Source of the DNA: Pisolithus tinctorius
Taxonomy: Eukaryota; Basidiomycota; Agaricomycetes; Boletales; Pisolithaceae
Assembly (NCBI GenBank): GCA_024663395.1
Contig: JANFAH010000070.1
Coordinates: 203,021 to 267,020, forward strand
Direction of reading: 5' to 3'
Length of the DNA stretch: 64,000 nt
Below the pieces are notes generated by a model that was given only the letters and a program-made list of their open reading frames with translations, did not search any database and was not told where the DNA came from. The position numbers and the translations under genes are program-made. Of this stretch, positions 12,776 to 23,513 are shown in pieces; position 1 is the stretch's first letter, and every line of letters begins with the position of its first letter.

Positions 12776-15700
12776 ATGTCCCGCGTGCCCCCTGACCCCC
12801 AGCGACGAAATCGCGCACCGTCCGTGTCAAATTCAAACGGAAGTCCCCCAGTATTGTCGCTGCCTTCAACCAGGCCACTCCAGATTACCCGTCCGCCCTC
12901 TCGCCCAGTCACCCCAAGTAACAACACCTTCGCACCCTCGTCCCCCAAAGGTTCCATCTTCTCCTCGCCAAAGGGCCCCGTTCGTCCCCAACGGTCGGAA
13001 CTGAGATCTCGGCAGCCATCTGACTACTCCACCGCCGAACGAGCCTCCACGTCTTCTTCGCGCCTCGCTTATGACTACAACGGAAGAGACCGTAGGGACA
13101 GCTCCAGTACAATACGTTCCGATGCATCCGCATCCCAGCGATACCATAATGGGTCTCTCGCCGACAACAGGCCTCGACTGGACCTTTCCCGTAGTTCGGT
13201 GGATGATGTGCGAACGACGTCGCCAACTTCTATCGCCACATCCCCTGCGCTTTCTGCTATCATGGCCGCTTTTAAAGATGCTGGTGCTAGAAAACGTGGC
13301 ATGACGAACGAGGGAAACGAGGAATATGAGAGGGATAGGAAAGCAGAGATAGAGCGACAAAAGTCCAGACAGGAACGCATCAGGGAACGTACGCCTGGAC
13401 GTAGGCCTACCGGTAAGGCCAAAGCTGGCGATATCGACGGTGAGTATCTTATAGCCAAGAACCACAAAGCCTCCGACAGCGGCGCCATCTGGGTATGAGT
13501 GTGTCACTGAGTCCGGTCACAGCGATCCTGGATGAAATCAAAGACGAATGGGAGTTTGTTATCGACCCTGATGTATGAACGGCATCTTTTCTTTTCTTCC
13601 CCCTGATGTACTCAAACCATTTCCCCAGTTTAACAACGTAGATTTGGTACTAGCTCTCCTAGATGGACCATCTACCGGCAAAAGCCTGGATTCATTCAAA
13701 CGGACCAAGGCTACACTATCCCAAGCGCTGAAAGGATCTGTGGACAGTTAGTAACACAACCGTCTCATCGCTTTGCAACGCCGCTCATGCATTGATCACA
13801 AAGAACACTACAAAGCTTTCGCAGACGCACTGCCACACCACGCTGCCCTTTTGAGCCACCTGGGACTTGCCCAAACGCAAGTCAAGGGAACGCGGAGTTC
13901 CTTACAAGAAGCAAAAGAGGCCCTTGGCAGCAGACGCGCAGATCTAGTTCAGCTATGGTCGCGGGGTCAAATGCTTGAAGAAATGATTCGCTTGTTGGAT
14001 GACATGTAAGCATTTTTATTCCCATTTCAGTGAAGATGTGGCTGAACCACTCGAAAGTGAACACCTCAAGTCCGTCCCTGACGCGTTGGAGACTCTCATA
14101 TCAGAAAAGCGATTGATACAAGCAGCAGCTTTGCTGATACGGAGCCTTAAATTGATCAACAAACCAGACATGCAAGAGATTGGTGCTGTTGGTGACTTGC
14201 GAAGTTATCTCACTGGCCAAGAGAATGTGGGGGTCATATATCTTTTCGTGTCACACGCCGTTGAATGTTGCATAGGCTCTTCGGGAAATTCTTGTCGATG
14301 AGTTGCATAACCACCTTTATCTCAAATCCTTCTTTTGTGAGACGCGCTGGGTCGCATACACTCCAAATCAAAGGACACGTATGTATCCGTGCCTATTGCT
14401 TTACATCGCTGACAAACGTAACCAGTTGCAAAGGTTCCTTTTGAAGACGAATCCGCCCGTCCGGATATACCGACCGTGGCTCGCCCTGTCGCAACATCCT
14501 TTCCTCAGAACTCTCAAACTAGTCGTCTGTCGAGGTATCTCAATAGTCTGGCTTCGCGACCCAACGACCCTTCCGATGACCTTAATGGGGCGAACCTCGT
14601 TAACCATGGTGCGGCCCGGGAAACTTCGATGTCAATATCTTCCACAACATCCCAAGCGGTGCAGGCAAATATCGACCCGGAAGCGGATTCCTTCGCATAT
14701 ATCGAAATGCTATTGGAGTCGCTTGCCATCTTAGGCAAGCTCGGCAATACTCTGGATACAGTCATGCAGCGTCTACCTGGCGAAATTTATGCCTTGGTTG
14801 AAGCAACAGTCAACGAGGTAGAGGAACGAGCAGAACAATCCAAGAGAAACTCCCTCATTCTCAGCACCAGTATGGGAAGTAAGTCGGAAGGTGGATACAT
14901 CTTTACTTGTAGCGCCCCGCCCGCTATGCACTCAGCCCGCTTGCATCCCGCTGTGGGTGCGCCGGCTATGTTGGTATCTTCATTACGCCTCGCTGCACTG
15001 GAATTACCAGCGAAACAAGCCGATCACGAAATTTTGAGGGACCTCTTTTGGACAGTATTTTCGAAACTTGATGCTGTTACTCAGGGTCTCTGCGTTGTTT
15101 TTGAGGTTTCAAACCGTATTGGGACGGTACGTTGAAAGTGCTTCATATGGCGGTTGATATTCTTGATTTTTTTATTTAGCGTCGCGACTTCAAGGACTCC
15201 TCAGGCGCTAAAACTGGTGCACTTTTCCCTATTGCCGATGTCTGGGGTTTGGTACAGGCCGAAGTACCTGATAACGCATAATGTCTCCCGGTTCTGCTCT
15301 AATGCCCTGATAGGTTCGGACACTTCTGCATGATTACCTAACCGACGAAGAGCAGAGCTCCGTGGCAGGACGAAACCCAATCGCTTCCATCAATGAAGTG
15401 CTTCGAGAAGGACGCTTCACGCGAGACAAACTGAAGGTCGATCTTGTGCTTTACGTCTATCTTGTTTTTCTTCTTCTGATTGCTGGTGGCATCTGCAGGT
15501 CATCTTTCGATTTTCCGATTCCGATATCAGGTCATCGACAAAAGTTCTTAGAAGACACGAAAGCGAACTCTTACATTCTCTTCGGGACACCATGCCTGGA
15601 TTAGCTCACAGCTCCTCGGAAAGCACTATTCAGACAACACTTTCTACTGTTACAGCCGACGACCATGCGGCTGGCCCAGGCCAGCACCATCGGTTACTCA

Positions 15701-17586
15701 TTAAACCGGACGCATTCCATGTCAGCGTGTTATTCCAGCCCACGTTGACATTCTTGAATCGAATAGCGGATGTCCTTCCCAACGACGTGGATAATGCCCG
15801 CTCAATGGCTGAGCTATTAGATGATTTCGTGCTCAAGGTATACTTGCCACAGCTAGAAGAGAAAGTATCTTTATTGTTCCACCACGCAATCTCGAGTATA
15901 ATATTCTCTTCTCCTCTTTCATGTTTGTCCAAGAGCTGACTGCGATCAGGTCCCGATGCATTCCAACCCGACATCCTGTCAACTCGCTTCAGTCCTCAAC
16001 CACTACTAAAGGTACTTGTGGATTGTCATCTCCGTATATTCATCCTCATATTTTCCAGGTGACCACGCAGATCATGGCACTCATAAATTCACTATGTATA
16101 ATGCTTCGCACTACTCCATTTCACCAAGAGAATTATTCCCGCCTGATCATCGGGGTTATCATTCAACTATACCAACGTTGTAGTGATCGGCTACAGGCCC
16201 TCGTATCCACAGAGCGACATGGAGATACTCCGCGAGTGTCACTAGCGGCTCAGTGGGCCCAAAGACCAGAGTTGAACGCGTGTTTGTCGGAATTTTCTAT
16301 GTCAACTGTGCGTAATACGAGATTTCTTCAGGCGTGTATTCTCCAACTTATTATTCGTGCTACTAGGATGGCTCGGTTAGACGATCACTCTGCAGACAAG
16401 AAATCCATCTCGAAATGAGTCTGCTGGGTCAGGGGACTGTAAACAAAGACGACTTGATTGTCTCTATACGCGGTATTGCGGCGCTTTGCAGTCTGCATAG
16501 GAGCGTTGTGAGTGGCATATTATATTTCATTTCATTTCGCCAACGTCTCCCGCAGGCATGGATAACCGAGCAATTAAGCAATCTGAAGTCAGCACGGGAC
16601 GGTGTTCTGTCCCCAGAAACCGCACCACGCTCGGAATTGCCCAACGTTTTTACACCGTTCACACCGTCACCATTCCTCCCCGTGTTCCCGTCCGTTTCTG
16701 AACGAAACGAAGTAAACTTGCCGCTCTCCAGAGAGATGGCAATGTAAGCGTTTCACGTCTCTCGGTGTACATCTTACTTATGCAAAAATGCAGGCGATTC
16801 AGCGCACTTCAGAAGACATATACTCAGTTGGCTGAGATGATCCTTCATACCATCAGAATAGAAGTTCGTTGTCGGACAATGTATCATCTTGATGCAGCCT
16901 TCCGCCTTGTAAGTTCCGCTCCCTTGGCATTCATGACTTCCCCACCATTTCTTCAGGGAAACTATCAAATTGATCACGAGGTCGGGGAACCGGATCCTTA
17001 CATTGTTGACTTGAACACAGAACTCAGCAAAATTGACGAATGCGTGCTCTCCACATTACTCAAAGAGGAACAAGAGTCTGTCCATTCTCTCTTCTCAGGC
17101 ATTTCTTTAATAACCAATATGAGATAGCTTTGTCTTCTGTGGTTTGGAAGATCTTGTGGAACATCTCTTGGTCGCAAACGCCAGGCTCATACGATCAGCC
17201 AACAACCTTGGGATCACGAAGGTATTGCGGAACATCCTGGCGTTACAGCAAGGTATAAGGTCAGTTGGGGGTGGTAGACAAGGCGCACAGTTGGAGAGGG
17301 CTAGATTGTATTATTCGCTCTTTTACTTGGGCCCACAGGTAGGGGATAATTCTCCTTCACGACTCATATTGTAACCACATTCCAGGGCTTGCTCGATAGC
17401 GTCCGCTCCAAGAACGTATTCTCCTTCGACGAATACAAAGTGATGCTGGATCTCCAGTGTGGAGTGGACCAGAGCCTGGGGGATGCAGCTGCAGCAAAAG
17501 CCAACGACCCAAACCACGGGATGTATACCATCGAATTGCACGGCTTGGAGCTCGAGAACTCTGCTGAGACCGAGACGAACTATTAG
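12776..17586 (+). CDS. SEC8: Exocyst complex component Sec8 (EXOC4)
   Basis: Exocyst subunit that tethers secretory vesicles at the plasma membrane of growing hyphal tips. A disordered Ser/Pro/Arg-rich N-terminal extension of about 220 residues precedes the conserved Sec8 N-domain. That domain begins AILDEIKDEWEFVIDPDFNN and is split by an intron at about 13573-13629. It continues with HYKAFADALPHHAALLSHL and LISEKRLIQAAALLIRSL. At least ten short introns can be placed up to the last exon, which ends HGLELENSAETETNY with TAG at 17584-17586. The N-terminal extension is longer than in yeast and animal Sec8. It is convergent with the LYR-family gene, with a 137-bp gap. Confidence 0.9.
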
Positions 17587-17723
17587 CACATGACCGTAAG
17601 GCGTCGTGTGGTCGCACGGCTGTCTTACATACACCATACGCCCAGTGTTCAGCCCCTCACGAGATACCTGCCGAGTAGGTAGTTTCTGTAGTATAAGCAG
17701 TCCCGAGCATAATTTAATGTTGT

Positions 17724-18872
17724 CTATCGTGAGGTTATGTCTCGTAGCCATGCAAGGTCTTCTCCATCGACGAAATGCAGTCGCGACGCCTGCAGCTTTC
17801 CTCCCATCAGCGCATTCCTGGGTATAGATACCGTGTAGCTGTGAGATTCGCTTTTGGCAGGATGGTAAGTTAAGATAGGAAGACGTCCCAGAAGCTCTCG
17901 GTAACGCCGCCGGAGCCAACGAACCGGTAGTTTACCGTCAAAGGGATTGCGAGAGCGTTCTGGGGTAGTGCCAGGACCACTTTGCCTCCTATTAGTAGGC
18001 AACGGTGAAATGCAGGTGTACCCTGCTAAGTCGAATACTTGCTGGAGGAGGTTAGTTTCCTCAAAACCGATACACCGGGGCTGTGTCGCATCGCCATTCG
18101 TGCCGCTGTCAGACGACGGAGGTTCGACTGAGATTTGAAGGGGCGGAAGGACTTTGTTCACTTCTGTGGTGAAAAAGCGCCATCGCGTATTCACTTCGCG
18201 CCGTTTACTCAAGGGACCTAAGAGTTTAGCTTCCTCAGAGCCAGGTCTGGCACGCTCGGGTAATGTGGGAGGAAATGCAAGGTCTTTATCCTTCAGAGGG
18301 TTTTTGCGGGAATAAGCAGATGTGAGAAGAGCTCTGAGCTCTGTGGAGTAGACAGGCGGCCGTGATTTCTCATTCCCCGGTATGATGGGAGGAGGACGTG
18401 TGGCACGAGGGTCAGAGAGCAGCGGCTTCACAGGTTTACATGAGGTTCAGAGGGTGGCACGCTAAAACTAGCCGCATACCTCTAACAATTCGTATCGCAG
18501 CTTCCCAACCCTCCCATAGGCCACATCGAGCATGCGGTTAAACGCAATGTGATTGCCTGTATTTGCCAGTTGCAGCCGTCGTAGGCCCTGGATATTGCCA
18601 GTAGCAGAGTAGCTCGATTTATAGCTACTATTATTTTTACCTTCAATATTCTTTTGAGCTTCGTGCGTCTCATGCCCTCGGGCTCGGTCTGAAGGACGCG
18701 TCGGAAGGTATCCGAACCCTGGATCTGGTAGAACTGGCTGCGGTGTATCAGTGAAAATGCGACGTTCTTGGGGTGATGCTTCAAACCGAAGGTAGATGTG
18801 CGGAAGCCTTCTGACTTCGCGAATATATTTGCGGTAGATCGAGAATATCGCTCCAGGAGACATGTCTAACAT
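17724..18872 (-). CDS. LYR-motif (Complex1_LYR family) protein
   Basis: The N-terminus reads SIYRKYIREVRRLPHIYLRF, an LYR-type helix with Ile in place of the first Leu. It is followed by LRRLQLANTGNHIAFNR and AYGRVGKLRYELLE, a typical LYR-fold C-terminal helix. An intron of about 58 nt (near 18423-18480) joins YELLE to PLLSDPRATRPPP and to a 230-residue basic tail unrelated to short LYRM proteins. The family usually serves mitochondrial complex or Fe-S assembly with acyl carrier protein. The exact partner cannot be read from sequence. A splice-like GTAAAA...CAG stretch at 18588-18640 keeps an open frame if retained, so it was left as coding. The start is at 18872 or the Met at 18863. Confidence 0.7.
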
Positions 18873-18976
18873 CGTTGGAGCCGGAAGTACTGCGCTGTTG
18901 GGAGTGGCCGCAGACAGACAGCCCCTGACTGAGGCTGAAGTTGAATCGCTTCCAACTGCTTTGATCGGCTACAATC

Positions 18977-20107
18977 ATGTCCGAGTACTGGGTCTCTCAC
19001 AAACGCTACCACTGCAAGTACTGCAACATCTACATTGCCGACGACAAACCCTCGCGCACTCAGCATGAAAATGGTCTTCGTCACAAGGGCAATGTCGAGC
19101 GGTTCATAAGAGGGCTCTACAAGGAGGGCGAGAAGCGCGTTCGGGACAGAGAAGAAGAGAAAGGCATCATGGCTGGCGTCAAGAAGGTTAGTATTCAACA
19201 TTTTCCTCCTAGCCCCATCCGTAGTCGACAATCTCGTCCTGCATAGCCGTTTACTGTAACGATTCTTCTAGGCAGCGGAAGCAGCTTATGCACTTGACGT
19301 AGCATCCGGTCGCGCCCCCGTATCACATTCGTCTTCAATCGCATCATCCTCCCGCTCGGCCCCACCCCCGTCTGCTAGAGTCAAGCCGACGAATCCCTTC
19401 GCTAACTACACCACAGCGGCTCAGTTGGGGATCACTGATCCTGATGCAGAAGAAGCGGAGCGGAGGAAGGGGATGGGAATTCCCGGAGAATGGACATGGT
19501 CCAACAACACAGAGGCCAAGCCCACTACTGAGGAAACGATGGCTTCTTCTGGGAGTGTGGAGGAACGAAAGAGGCCAGCACCTGCCTCTGCCATTGAGGC
19601 TGAAGATGGTGATGTTCGTGCATTTAAGTTGCGGAAGAAGGTCGTGGGGTTGGGGCTCGGAGAGATATACGATCCGGGGGTTATACCCATTAAGTTGAAG
19701 TCAAAGAAAGAAAATGAAGAGGGAGAAAAAGTAAGCATGTCTCTCTATCTTTGAATGATACTGGCTCACGAAACCAGGTAAAACTCGAAGAAGGCGATAT
19801 GCTAGACGCATCGAAACCCGGTTCACCGCCTAAATGGACAAAAGTGCAATGGAAAAAAATAGATGCCGATGATGTTAAACTGGAACCCCCTGAAATCGGG
19901 GCAGAAACTGGTCCTAGGTCCACCAGCACACCTGAGTCCGACGAGCCACCCAAACCTAGTTGCACCAGCGCTTCGGACGTTGTACCGGGCGCTATCGACT
20001 CCATTAAGCCTGACCCTGACGCTGAACCTTCTCCGTCCTCATTCATAGAGCTTCCCCCGACCTCTATGACGGGTCTCTTCCGCAAGCGGAAGCCACGACG
20101 GGCATAA
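18977..20107 (+). CDS. WBP4/Saf1-like spliceosomal U1-type zinc-finger protein
   Basis: CDS join(18977..19186,19272..19730,19778..20107), 332 residues, with the frame closing exactly. The N-terminus has a U1-type C2H2 finger (HCKYCNIYIADDKPSRTQHE, then LRHKGNVERFI) starting at about residue 10, as in U1C and in WW-domain-binding protein 4/S. pombe Saf1. A linker with EWTWSN and a KLRKKVVGLGLGEIYDPG motif follows. An acidic Pro/Ser tail ends in a basic FRKRKPRRA. It is likely a nuclear splicing accessory factor. It is divergent from the LYR gene with 104 bp between starts. No WW domain was recognised. Confidence 0.85.
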
Positions 20108-20490
20108 GCCCTCACACCAACTTCCTTGACACACTCCACATCTACCCGGACATGCGCGCTCTTCGCGTACCCCTTGAATTCTTCGGGGATGTCCTCGGTG
20201 AAGTCGAATCTGCGATCGATAAAGTCTTGCGGGTAGCAGTCGGCGTTGGAGATATAATAATATCCAGCATCATTTTTGGGTGCAATGAAATTATATACGA
20301 GTGAATCAGCACAGACACGACAAGGAAATGCACGGTGTAGTGGTAGATTATAAGAAAATATAAACGTACCTTACTTCTACAAATGCTTGTTAGGTTTTCG
20401 CTGTGATCGGTGATGTCAACATTTTGGTGACGCACCGAAATCTTATAATCTTATCATCACACCACAACTAGTTTTCACCGAGACTCTACG
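20108..20490. other. Intergenic with open antisense frame
   Basis: 383 bases between the WBP4-like stop and the LSG1 start. The minus strand stays open from about 20385 to 19690, across this gap and under the last WBP4-like exon. Its reading (NDAGYYYISNADCYPQDF, then DFTEDIPEEFKGYAKSAHV) looks protein-like. No family was recognised and no start codon or splice sites are secure, so no gene is called. Confidence 0.3.
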
Positions 20491-20493
20491 ATG
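20491..20493 (+). other. Start-codon-only coding exon of LSG1
   Basis: ATG is followed at once by a GTGAGC donor. A 55-nt intron (20494-20548, ending TATGTCAG) leads to GCTCCAAAG. Only this join gives the conserved N-terminus in frame. Confidence 0.8.
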
Positions 20494-22951
20494 GTGAGCT
20501 CCTTGTTATTCCCAATGCAAGCTATCTTGATGCGCGGATTTATGTCAGGCTCCAAAGCAGAAAAACCTAAATCCATCAGGCCTCGGGCGAGCCATCATCA
20601 ATCGCAGGGTCAAAGATACTCGTGAACGTCAGGAATCTGGGCTTGTGAGTAGTACTTTATGTCTCACCGATTCTTTCTCAATGGCCATTTACTTCTCATG
20701 TAGTATACGACGGACACTGATCCAACTTCCCGGCTCAGATCCGTCACCCAGGAGAAAGACTTGGACGAATTCCTAAACACCGCGCAGTTGGCAGGTATGG
20801 AATTTACAGCGGGTGCGCTTCTTTCTCTTCCATTTCATCGCTCTATGATGTATGTTCCGACGTTTGATTTCCCTCAGAGCGGCGAAACATAAAGATCATC
20901 CAGTCGCCTGCTGGCTCATCTCATAACCCGTTCCTACTCAGTGATCAAGAGGAACGGTCCACGCTTGTCAAGCACCAAGAAAACAAGTCCAGGTTAAGGG
21001 TCCCACGTCGGCCGCCCTGGACCAAGTTGATCACTACTGCCCAGCTGGACAGGCAAGAGAAAGACGCATTTTTGGAATGGAGAAGAGGGCTAGCAAGGTG
21101 AGTACGACTTGTGTGCACCGACATAATTAGGGTGTTTATATTCAAGGATTAAGACTACAGGAGGACGAAAAATTCTTACTTACCCCGTTCGAGCGCAACA
21201 TCGAAGTATGGCGTCAGCTGTGGAGAGTCATTGAACGATCCCATCTGGTGGTCCAGATTGTTGACGCCCGAAATCCCCTCCGCTTCCGTTGTGAGGATCT
21301 CGAAGCGTACGTGAGGGATGTAGAGGGCCCCGAAGGCGAAGCCGGGACTGGAAAAAATCTGAGAAAAAATCTGCTATTAATTAATAAGGCAGATTTGTTA
21401 ACGGCGACACAACGGTGAGTTGATGCGTTGGATTTTGCAACAATTCCGTACCCGCGAACCTTATGATTAATGGTGCTATGCTAAAGCTGATGCAAAGACG
21501 GATATGGGCAGATTACTTTGACTCGGAAGGCATTCAATATGCATTTTTCTCTGCCGCCAACGCTGCTGCCCTACAGAAACTACGGCGCGACGTACCTTCA
21601 CAACCTGACACTCAGCACGTTGAGACGAAGCAAGCCTTAGATGAAGACACTGACTCCTTTACCGGGGATCAGCATGCACCTCATGACAATGGCAGCGCGG
21701 ATGGATCAGATAGCGAGGCCGATCTTCCTGACCTAGAGGAGCATGACGCCTTAGATGATGAGTACGGGTATGTACATACAGAAGAAGATACACCAGATGG
21801 AAGGGACCCAAGAACGAAGGTGTTATCTGTGTTAGAACTAGAAGAGTTGTTCCTCAGTTCTGCGCCAGACCTCTCATGTAAGCTTTGCGATCAAGGGTTG
21901 TCGGCGTCATCTAATTTTCGTTCGTAGTATTTACTGGTTCCTCTGGTTCCCCGCCAACGAAGCTGGTCGTTGGCCTTGTGGGGTATCCGAACGTCGGGAA
22001 ATCGAGCACGATTAATGCACTTCTAGGCGAGAAGAAAGTCAGCGTGTCGTCCACTCCGGGAAAGACCAAGCATTTCCAGACGATCCACCTCTCTTCTACG
22101 ATAGTCCTTTGTGACTGCCCTGGGTTGGTCTTCCCCCAATTTGCCACTACGAAAGCGGCCTTGGTGTGCGACGGCGTCCTACCAATAGATCAAATGCGAG
22201 AATACACGGGGCCTGTTGCCCTTGTCGTAAAGAGGATTCCAAAGGAGGTATTGGAGGCGACGTACGGGCTAAGCATTAAACTCAGACTTGAAGAGGAGGG
22301 CGGGGATGGCAAAATCACGGCGGAGGACCTCCTTATCGTATACGCCAGTGCGTTTACCATCTTCTCCACTACGAAAGGATCTCTAACGAACCGTGCCGTG
22401 CAGTTGCTCGCGGGTTTATGCGCTCGGGACAAGGAAATCCAGATGAAGCTCGTGCTGCCCGGTACATTCTCAAAGACTATGTCAGCGGCAAGCTACTATT
22501 CTGCCACCCTCCGCCAGGTGTATCTGAGAACGCGTTCAATACGCACACGCACGAGCTTGCACAGAAGCGGATGGCGGGAAAGAAACGCGCGCCGCTGACT
22601 CGGGTTGGCAAGGGTGCTGATACCTTCATTCCGCCCTCCTTACCAACAGCACCTGGGTCGGATGTTTCAACTAATCTGGGGTCATCTTTGAAATCATTGA
22701 GCCTAGACCGAGAATTCTTTGCAGAAGATGACCTAATGCGCTCGCGTCCATTCGTTCAGGGTGCAGGAAAGCACGGCCAGCCGTTCACGCGGAATCGAAT
22801 GTACCCGCACCAGAACATGGTCGGGGATGATGGACGTTTGCTACCACCGGGGGCAAGGGGTGTTGGCACAGGTGCAAGGGAGATAAATGGGAAGAAGAAC
22901 CATAAGAAAATGAAAAGGGTGAAACAGAGAAGCGGAAAAGGTTACGACTAG
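20491..22951 (+). CDS. LSG1: Large subunit GTPase 1 (Lsg1), 60S export factor recycling GTPase
   Basis: Cytoplasmic circularly permuted GTPase that releases Nmd3 from pre-60S subunits. CDS join(20491..20493,20549..20644,20704..20794,20878..21097,21154..21414,21498..21877,21928..22347,22404..22951), 672 residues, with the frame closing exactly. The first coding exon is the ATG alone. The second starts APKQKNLNPSGLGRAIINRR, the conserved Lsg1 N-terminus. G4 (NKAD) precedes G1 (GYPNVGKSSTINALLG) and G3 (DCPGL), the permuted order of the family. The 56-nt intron at 22348-22403 is needed to restore YAIARGFMRSGQGNPDEAR. The C-terminus is basic (HKKMKRVKQRSGKGYD). Confidence 0.93.
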
Positions 22952-23045
22952 TTGCTTTACAGATACTTGGGATGTCCATTGGCCCGTGCACGCTGAATCA
23001 TTCAATGATGGGCAAAGACTTCAGCACGTGTCCTATGCCTCACAA

Positions 23046-23358
23046 TTACTCGTTCCAGGTGAGGATGTCGCGGTCATCCGCAGAGTCGTGGTCGCGTTTG
23101 CGATGGAGCATGACGCGGTCACGAGAAGGAAAGAGTCGGTTACAATCTGAGAGTCGACACGCATTGCAATGAATCGTACACATGTGACAGAACGAAGTTA
23201 CCTTGAAATGCGCAGATGTAAATAGGCGTCCTAGTGTGCGACGAAGCCGATTTAGAGATGCGCATCGACAGGGGGATGGGGACATACTCTTCGGGAAACG
23301 TGACTCGTCCATGACCGGTGTTTATCTGGTCGATGGTGCTTGTCGCTGCGCTGGACAT
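23046..23358 (-). CDS. Small C2H2 zinc-finger protein (85 residues)
   Basis: Reconstructed as complement(join(23046..23146,23202..23358)), 258 bases including stop. The intron is 55 nt with a GTAACT donor and CTCAG acceptor. The protein starts MSSAATSTIDQINTGHG. Across the splice it forms CAFQDCNRLFPSRDRVMLH then RKRDH, a perfect C-X4-C-X12-H-X4-H finger, and ends DDRDILTWNE. The finger is assembled only when the intron is removed, which argues the gene is real. The spacing resembles RFX/ARID2-type single fingers. No function is assigned. It sits between the LSG1 stop (22951) and the lipase start (23514) and is divergent from the lipase. Confidence 0.6.
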
Positions 23359-23513
23359 CAACGAGGTGTGCAAGGGGTGTCCATGTCAGGTTTCTTACTG
23401 TCTTGCATTGCAGGAGCAGATTTGAGGATGGAAGGCAGTCGGGGACCGTCCATTGGAAAGAGATTGGATCACAGCCACCAAGAACGGCTCTAACCCTGAC
23501 TCTGGATGGGTGG

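Noticed and set aside
18588..18640. GTAAAA...CCAG as an intron in the LYR-family gene
   Set aside because: Removing 53 nt breaks the frame into LRRLQLAN, while retention keeps it open and conserved.
22980..23340. Plus-strand open frame upstream of the lipase start as an N-terminal extension
   Set aside because: It is the antisense shadow of the spliced zinc-finger gene and has no in-frame ATG before 23514.
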